Part shown: positions 60,546 to 64,000 of the stretch, in pieces
Layout: every line of letters starts with the position of its first letter
Position numbering within the stretch: the stretch's first letter is position 1
Source: Phycisphaeraceae bacterium
GTDB lineage: Bacteria > Planctomycetota > Phycisphaerae > Phycisphaerales > Phycisphaeraceae
NCBI GenBank assembly: GCA_020851735.1
Contig: JADZCD010000033.1
Location: forward strand, 1-64,000
Direction: 5' to 3'
DNA: 64,000 bases
Program-made: the position numbers and the translations under genes
Notes under the pieces: generated by a model
The model's database searches: none
Seen by the model: the letters and a program-made list of their open reading frames with translations, nothing else
What the model was told of the DNA's origin: nothing

Positions 60546-61241
60546 ATGGTTTCAGCCAATACACCGCTTGATCGGAATGTGGTCGAGAAGCTGGTCCGCG
60601 AAGTGTTGCGCGATCGGCTGATCGGCAAGGTCGGAGACCTTTATCGCCCGGCGGCGCACAACGGCGGGCCTAATCCGCTGGTGGTGAATGTGTCGGCCCG
60701 GCACGTGCACGTGACGCAGGAAGACCTGGAAGTGCTCTTTGGGCCCGGCACTAAGCTGACCAAGCTCAAGGACCTGTATCAGGAAGGGGAGTTTGCCAGC
60801 GAGCAGCAGGTGAACATCATCGGCCCGCGCAATCGCATGATTCCAGGGGTACGCATCCTGGGCCCCTGCCGGAATTACACGCAGGTGGAACTGTCTTACA
60901 CGGACGGGATATTTTTAGGACTCGAGCTGCCCTTGCGTATCAGCGGGAATCATCAGGACACGCCCGGCTGCATTCTGACCGGGCCGCATGGGGCGCTGAA
61001 CATGAAGGCGGGAGTGATCCGGGCGGAACGGCACGTGCACATGCACCCGGTGGACTTGGCGCATTTCGGCGTCAAGGACGGCGAATACATGAAGCTGAAG
61101 ATCGACGGGCCCTGCGGGCTGGTGTTTGAGCGGGTGAAGGTGCGGCAGCATCCGAAGGTGAAGCTGGAAGTACACATCGATACGGACGAAGGCAACGCGT
61201 GCCACCTGCCGACGGCCACGCGGATGGAGCTGGTTAAGTAA
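60546..61241 (+). CDS. pduL: PduL-type phosphate propanoyl/acetyltransferase (BMC-associated)
   Basis: Converts acyl-CoA and phosphate to acyl phosphate and CoA inside the microcompartment, recycling CoA. The 231-residue protein has the PduL metal-binding His motifs VNVSARHVHVTQEDLEVLFG (about 49-68) and RAERHVHMHPVDLAHFGV. Its first 25 residues contain an amphipathic helix (DRNVVEKLVREVLRDRL) of the kind used as encapsulation peptide. Length agrees with BMC-linked PduL. First gene of the locus; no strong ribosome-binding site is visible (CTGAGCAAATTCGCC precedes the ATG). Confidence 0.93.
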   Translation: MVSANTPLDRNVVEKLVREVLRDRLIGKVGDLYRPAAHNGGPNPLVVNVSARHVHVTQEDLEVLFGPGTKLTKLKDLYQEGEFASEQQVNIIGPRNRMIPGVRILGPCRNYTQVELSYTDGIFLGLELPLRISGNHQDTPGCILTGPHGALNMKAGVIRAERHVHMHPVDLAHFGVKDGEYMKLKIDGPCGLVFERVKVRQHPKVKLEVHIDTDEGNACHLPTATRMELVK

Positions 61242-61243
61242 GG

Positions 61244-61344
61244 ATTCACCGCGGAGAACACGGAGAACACAGAGAATTGAGACAAGAGTTTTAAGAATGA
61301 TTTGTTGTATGGCTCCGTGTTCTCTGTGCTCTCGGTGGTAAAAG
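61244..61344. repeat. ACACGGAG inverted-repeat element inside the BMC operon
   Basis: ATTCACCGCGGAGAACACGG at the left, CTCCGTGTTCTCTGTGCTCT plus CGGTGGTAAA at the right; a long imperfect hairpin starting 3 bp after the pduL stop. Confidence 0.75.
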
Positions 61345-61395
61345 ATTTGTGGTGAAAAAGTTAATCCCCCTGGCGTGCATATGGAGAAAAAGATC

Positions 61396-61701
61396 ATGGC
61401 TCAACAAGCACTCGGCATGGTGGAAACCAAGGGAATCGTCTGTCTGATCGAGGCTACGGACGCGATGCTCAAATCGGCGAACGTGGACATGATCGGGTGG
61501 GACAAGGTCGGCAGCGGCATGGTGACCAGCTTCGTCACCGGGGACGTGGCGGCGGTGAAGGCGGCGGTCGATGCCGGGGCGGCGGCGGCAGGCAAGATCG
61601 GCGAGGTGGTCGGGGTGCACGTCATCCCCCGTCCGCATGAGGAGCTGACGGCGCTGTATCCCAAGCCCAAGAAGGGCGCGGGCAAGCAGCAGGTGGGTTA
61701 A
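61396..61701 (+). CDS. BMC-H shell protein 1
   Basis: Hexameric shell tile of the microcompartment. The 101-residue protein starts [13 protein letters not shown] and has the BMC fold with pore-loop WDKVGSGMV (about 35-43), the [17 protein letters not shown] helix and [11 protein letters not shown] end. After the BMC domain a basic tail of about 15 residues ([12 protein letters not shown]) is unusual. ATG 61396 is preceded by GGAG about 10 bases upstream. Confidence 0.95.
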   Translation: MAQQALGMVETKGIVCLIEATDAMLKSANVDMIGWDKVGSGMVTSFVTGDVAAVKAAVDAGAAAAGKIGEVVGVHVIPRPHEELTALYPKPKKGAGKQQVG

Positions 61702-61782
61702 GCAGGCGGTGGGACGGGATTGTTTTTCTCGAACAACACACACGCGGCCAGGCTGGAAGGCCGGCCGATTGGGAGCAGCATC

Positions 61783-62043
61783 ATGGAAGCATTGGGCATG
61801 ATTGAAACGCGGGGCCAGGTGGGCATCGTCGAAGCATTGGACGCGATGCTCAAGGCGGCGAACGTGCAACTGGTTAAGACCATCGCCATCGGTGGGGCGT
61901 TTGTGAGCGTGGTGGTCAAGGGCGACGTCGGGTCGGTGAAAGCGGCGGTGGATGCCGGCGCCGAGGCGGCGGGCAAAGTGGGCGACTTGGTGGCGGCCCA
62001 CGTGATCGCGCGCCCGCATGAACAGTTGATGGATGGGTTTTAA
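61783..62043 (+). CDS. BMC-H shell protein 2
   Basis: An 86-residue single BMC-domain protein: [20 protein letters not shown], pore-loop region [28 protein letters not shown] and VIARPHEQL. Its pore loop differs from those of shell proteins 1 and 3 (Ile-Gly-Gly versus Val-Gly-Ser-Gly), suggesting a different metabolite pore. GGGAG is 7 bases upstream of the ATG. An earlier in-frame start would add 21 residues without support. Confidence 0.94.
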   Translation: MEALGMIETRGQVGIVEALDAMLKAANVQLVKTIAIGGAFVSVVVKGDVGSVKAAVDAGAEAAGKVGDLVAAHVIARPHEQLMDGF

Positions 62044-62160
62044 AGGAAAGCGTGGCGCGGAAGCGACGCGATGAAAGCGGCCCAGGGAAATTCCGTGGGT
62101 GCTCCAAGACAACCCAGGGATGGCAATCCCTGGGCTTGGAGAGTGAAAATCCCACCCGCT

Positions 62161-62251
62161 CCTAATCCCCAACGCCCAACCCCTAACCCCTAACCCCTAA
62201 TTCCTAATTCCTAATTCCTAATTCCTAATTTCTAACTCCCAACTCCTATTC
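62161..62251. repeat. Heptamer tandem array directly before the acetate kinase gene
   Basis: Thirteen heptamers, consensus CCTAAYY: CCTAATC, CCCAACG, CCCAACC, CCTAACC twice, CCTAATT five times, TCTAACT, CCCAACT, CCTATTC. It ends 3 bp before the acetate kinase ATG, so it covers the ribosome-binding region. The complement reads TTAGGGG-like telomere-style repeats with G-tracts. Confidence 0.9.
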
Positions 62252-62254
62252 GTC

Positions 62255-63430
62255 ATGCTGATACTCGTGGCAAATCTTGGTTCGACCAGCTTCAAGTACA
62301 AGCTCTTTGCCATGCCGGCGGAAGAGGTGCTGGCGGTGGGCTCGGCGGATCGGATCGGCCAGGGTGGAAGCAGTTGGGCGGTGGAGGCGAAAGGAAAAAA
62401 GGCGGAAGGGAAGGTGGACCTGGCGGATCACGGAGCGGCGATCGACCTGCACTTAAAGAGGTTGGTGGAGCTGGGGGCGATCCAGAATATTGCCCAGGTG
62501 CAGGCGGTGGGATTTAAGGCGGTGCATGGCGGGCCGATCAGCGGCGCGGTGCGGGTGGATGAAAAGGTGATTGCCACCATGCAGCAGTTCGCGGACGTGG
62601 CCCCGGCTCATAACCCGCCGTACATCGCGGCGATGCGGGCGTTTGCCAAGGAGCTGCCGGGGGTGCCGCAGGTGGCGGCGTTTGAGACGGCGTTTCACCA
62701 GACGATTCCGCAGGCGCGGCAGGTGTATGCGATTCCCTGGGAATGGACGCAGATGGGCGTGCGGCGGTATGGGTTTCATGGGGCCAGTCACCGCTACATC
62801 GGAACGCGGATGGCGGAGATCGCGCCCAAGGCCAGGAGGATCATCAGTTGCCACTTGGGCGGATCGTGCAGCATCTGCGCCATTGAGGACGGCAAGAGCG
62901 TGGCCAACAGCTTTGGGATGACGGCGCAGTCTGGGGTGTTTCATAACAACCGGGTGGGGGATTTTGACGCATTCGCGATGCTCAAGCTGCTGAAGGCGGG
63001 GTTGGACGTGGAGACGATTTTTAAGCGCTTAGGCAAGGAAGGTGGGCTGCTGGGGATTTCGGGCGTAAGCCCGGACATGCGGGAAGTGGAAAAGGCTGCG
63101 GCGGGTGGAAACGAGAGGGCGAAGCTGGCACTGGAGGCGTTTGTGGAGAGTTGCCGGCACTACGTGGGGGCTTATCTGGCGCTGATGGGTGGGGCGGATG
63201 CAGTGGTGTTCACGGGTGGGATCGGGCAGTTCGGCAAGGAGATTCGGCAGGCGATTTGTGCGCGGATGGAGTATGCGGGCTTGCGGCTGGACGAGGCGAA
63301 GAATCAGGCGGCCAGCGGGAAGGACGAGGTCCGCATCGAGGCGACGAACAGCAAGGTGGCGGTGTGGGTGCTGCCGACGAACGAGGAATTGATCGTGGCC
63401 CGGCAGGCGGCGGCGGTGTTGGCGAAATGA
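62255..63430 (+). CDS. ackA: Acetate/propionate kinase
   Basis: Makes ATP from acyl phosphate, following PduL. The 391-residue protein has VANLGSTSFKYKLF (about 5-18), VHGGPISGAVRV, the GFHGASHRYIGTRMAE motif, RRIISCHLGGSCSICAIEDGK (20 residues quoted in part: ISCHLGGSCSICAI), MTAQSGVFHNNRVGD and VFTGGIGQFGKEIR. Position inside a BMC locus fits the PVC-type pathway, where lactaldehyde-derived propionyl phosphate/acyl phosphate is used for ATP. No ribosome-binding site: the 91 bp before the start are a heptamer repeat array. Confidence 0.93.
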   Translation: MLILVANLGSTSFKYKLFAMPAEEVLAVGSADRIGQGGSSWAVEAKGKKAEGKVDLADHGAAIDLHLKRLVELGAIQNIAQVQAVGFKAVHGGPISGAVRVDEKVIATMQQFADVAPAHNPPYIAAMRAFAKELPGVPQVAAFETAFHQTIPQARQVYAIPWEWTQMGVRRYGFHGASHRYIGTRMAEIAPKARRIISCHLGGSCSICAIEDGKSVANSFGMTAQSGVFHNNRVGDFDAFAMLKLLKAGLDVETIFKRLGKEGGLLGISGVSPDMREVEKAAAGGNERAKLALEAFVESCRHYVGAYLALMGGADAVVFTGGIGQFGKEIRQAICARMEYAGLRLDEAKNQAASGKDEVRIEATNSKVAVWVLPTNEELIVARQAAAVLAK

Positions 63431-63532
63431 GAAATTCCGGCGTGCTGCGGCAGGCTGAGGCGGAAGGAAACTACGACGGGCGGAAACGAATTTCAGGCAA
63501 ATCGTGCAACCAAGAAGTCAGGAGTGATTCAC

Positions 63533-63796
63533 ATGGCACAGCAGGCAATCGGGATGATCGAAACCAAGGGCTTGATTGCGGCGGTGGAAGCGACGGACAC
63601 GGCCCTGAAGGCGGCGAACGTGAAGTTCGTGCGTCAGGACAAGGTGGGCAGCGGTCTGGTGGCGGTGACGTTTGAAGGCGACGTGGCGGCGGTGAAAGCG
63701 GCGGTGGATGCCGGCGCGGAAGCGGCGCGGCGCGTGGGCCAGGTGGTCAGCGTGCACGTGATCGCGCGGCCACATGATGATGTGAGCAAACTCTAA
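63533..63796 (+). CDS. BMC-H shell protein 3
   Basis: An 87-residue BMC-domain protein, close to shell protein 1 ([20 protein letters not shown], pore loop [37 protein letters not shown]) but without the basic tail. AGGAG is 8 bases before the ATG. The duplicate genes 1 and 3 flank the acetate kinase gene. Confidence 0.95.
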   Translation: MAQQAIGMIETKGLIAAVEATDTALKAANVKFVRQDKVGSGLVAVTFEGDVAAVKAAVDAGAEAARRVGQVVSVHVIARPHDDVSKL

Positions 63797-63870
63797 CAAG
63801 CGGGGAAACGCTCTGCGGGCGCGAGGGTTTGGCGGGCGCGGCAGGGCTTATTTCGCTTAGGAGGATGGCC

Positions 63871-64000
63871 ATGTTCCTGGCACGGGTTAAGGGCCATGTG
63901 ACGGCCACCGCCAAGGACGAGTCGATGAAGGGGCAGAAGCTCCTGATCGTCGAGCCTTTGCGCGTGGAGTACGCGGATGGTGGCGGCAAGAACGTCGGCA
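63871..64000 (+). CDS. BMC-P vertex protein (EutN/CcmL family), partial
   Basis: The first 43 residues of a pentamer-forming vertex protein: FLARVKGHVTATAKDESMKG and KLLIVEPLRVEYADGGGKN match the EutN/CcmL N-terminus. AGGAGG lies 6-7 bases before the ATG at 63871; another ATG two codons earlier directly touches the ribosome-binding site. The gene is cut by the window end. Confidence 0.92.
   Translation, partial: MFLARVKGHVTATAKDESMKGQKLLIVEPLRVEYADGGGKNVG

Noticed and set aside
62161-62251. Telomere-like repeat as a chromosome end
   Set aside because: It is internal to an operon, with BMC genes on both sides; it is simply a tandem heptamer array.

Overview
This 64 kb window is a high-GC bacterial chromosome segment, most likely from a planctomycete of the Phycisphaerae type. 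The evidence is a type IV-pilin-like secretion protein with the planctomycete layout (GFTLIELLVV leader and a Gly-Phe-Val-Asp-Gly-His motif near the end), a bacterial microcompartment (BMC) locus of the type used by Planctomycetes and Verrucomicrobia for L-rhamnose/L-fucose breakdown, a rhamnulokinase, LPS-type sugar transferases and many dispersed short repeats. The taxonomic call is an inference from gene content. There is no rRNA, no convincing tRNA, no CRISPR array and no transposase.

Layout. 0.4-5.7 kb: rhamnulokinase, phosphatidylglycerophosphate synthase, a five-S1-domain RNA-binding protein and a phosphomannose-isomerase-like cupin. 5.9-14.0 kb: a tripartite metal-efflux operon (outer-membrane factor, adaptor, RND pump). 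14.4-19.5 kb: a ydbL/ynbE/ydbH trio, a NapH-NapG-like ferredoxin fusion and a DUF362 protein. 19.6-22.5 kb: larB-larE-larC for the nickel-pincer cofactor, joined by 4-bp overlaps. 22.7-31.7 kb: DNA repair glycosylase, TSUP permease, the ResB/CcsA cytochrome c maturation pair, a UbiD-type decarboxylase, DoxX, proC and tyrA. 31.9-39.7 kb: accA, a HAD phosphatase, the pilin-like protein, fmt/def, an HU-type protein and bioF. 39.8-44.6 kb: a CoA-disulfide-reductase/rhodanese fusion, rplI, ssb, rpsF and a PfkB sugar kinase. 44.8-48.3 kb: asd, an interrupted pyrR, pyrB and gmk. 48.5-54.6 kb: an LPS/glycan cluster. 54.7-55.7 kb: rpsL-rpsG. 55.8-59.5 kb: a SAM-I riboswitch followed by a threonine-synthase-like enzyme, a ThiS/MoaD-like sulfur carrier, a NIL-domain protein and a ThiF/MoeB-like activating enzyme. 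60.3-64.0 kb: the BMC operon (PduL, three BMC-H shell proteins, acetate kinase and the start of a BMC-P vertex protein), cut by the window end.

Two things stand out. First, the SAM-responsive operon at 55.8-59.5 kb looks like a sulfur-carrier-dependent homocysteine/methionine pathway: a PLP enzyme annotated by homology as threonine synthase is controlled by a methionine-type riboswitch and sits with all the parts of a protein-thiocarboxylate sulfur relay. Second, short modular palindromic and GC-rich repeats have been inserted into many coding sequences in multiples of three, giving low-complexity insertions in proteins (CusB-like, TolC-like, Fmt, ProC, BioF, ThiF-like, glycosyltransferases). 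In pyrR the insertion brings an in-frame TGA. Repeats of the same and other families (including a ~130-bp element and a ~105-bp element, each present twice) fill most intergenic gaps.

Many genes are packed in operons with ATGA, GTGA or TAATG overlaps, so co-translation is probable for cusC-cusB, larBEC, resB-ccsA, def-fmt, pyrR-pyrB-gmk and the two LPS transferases.
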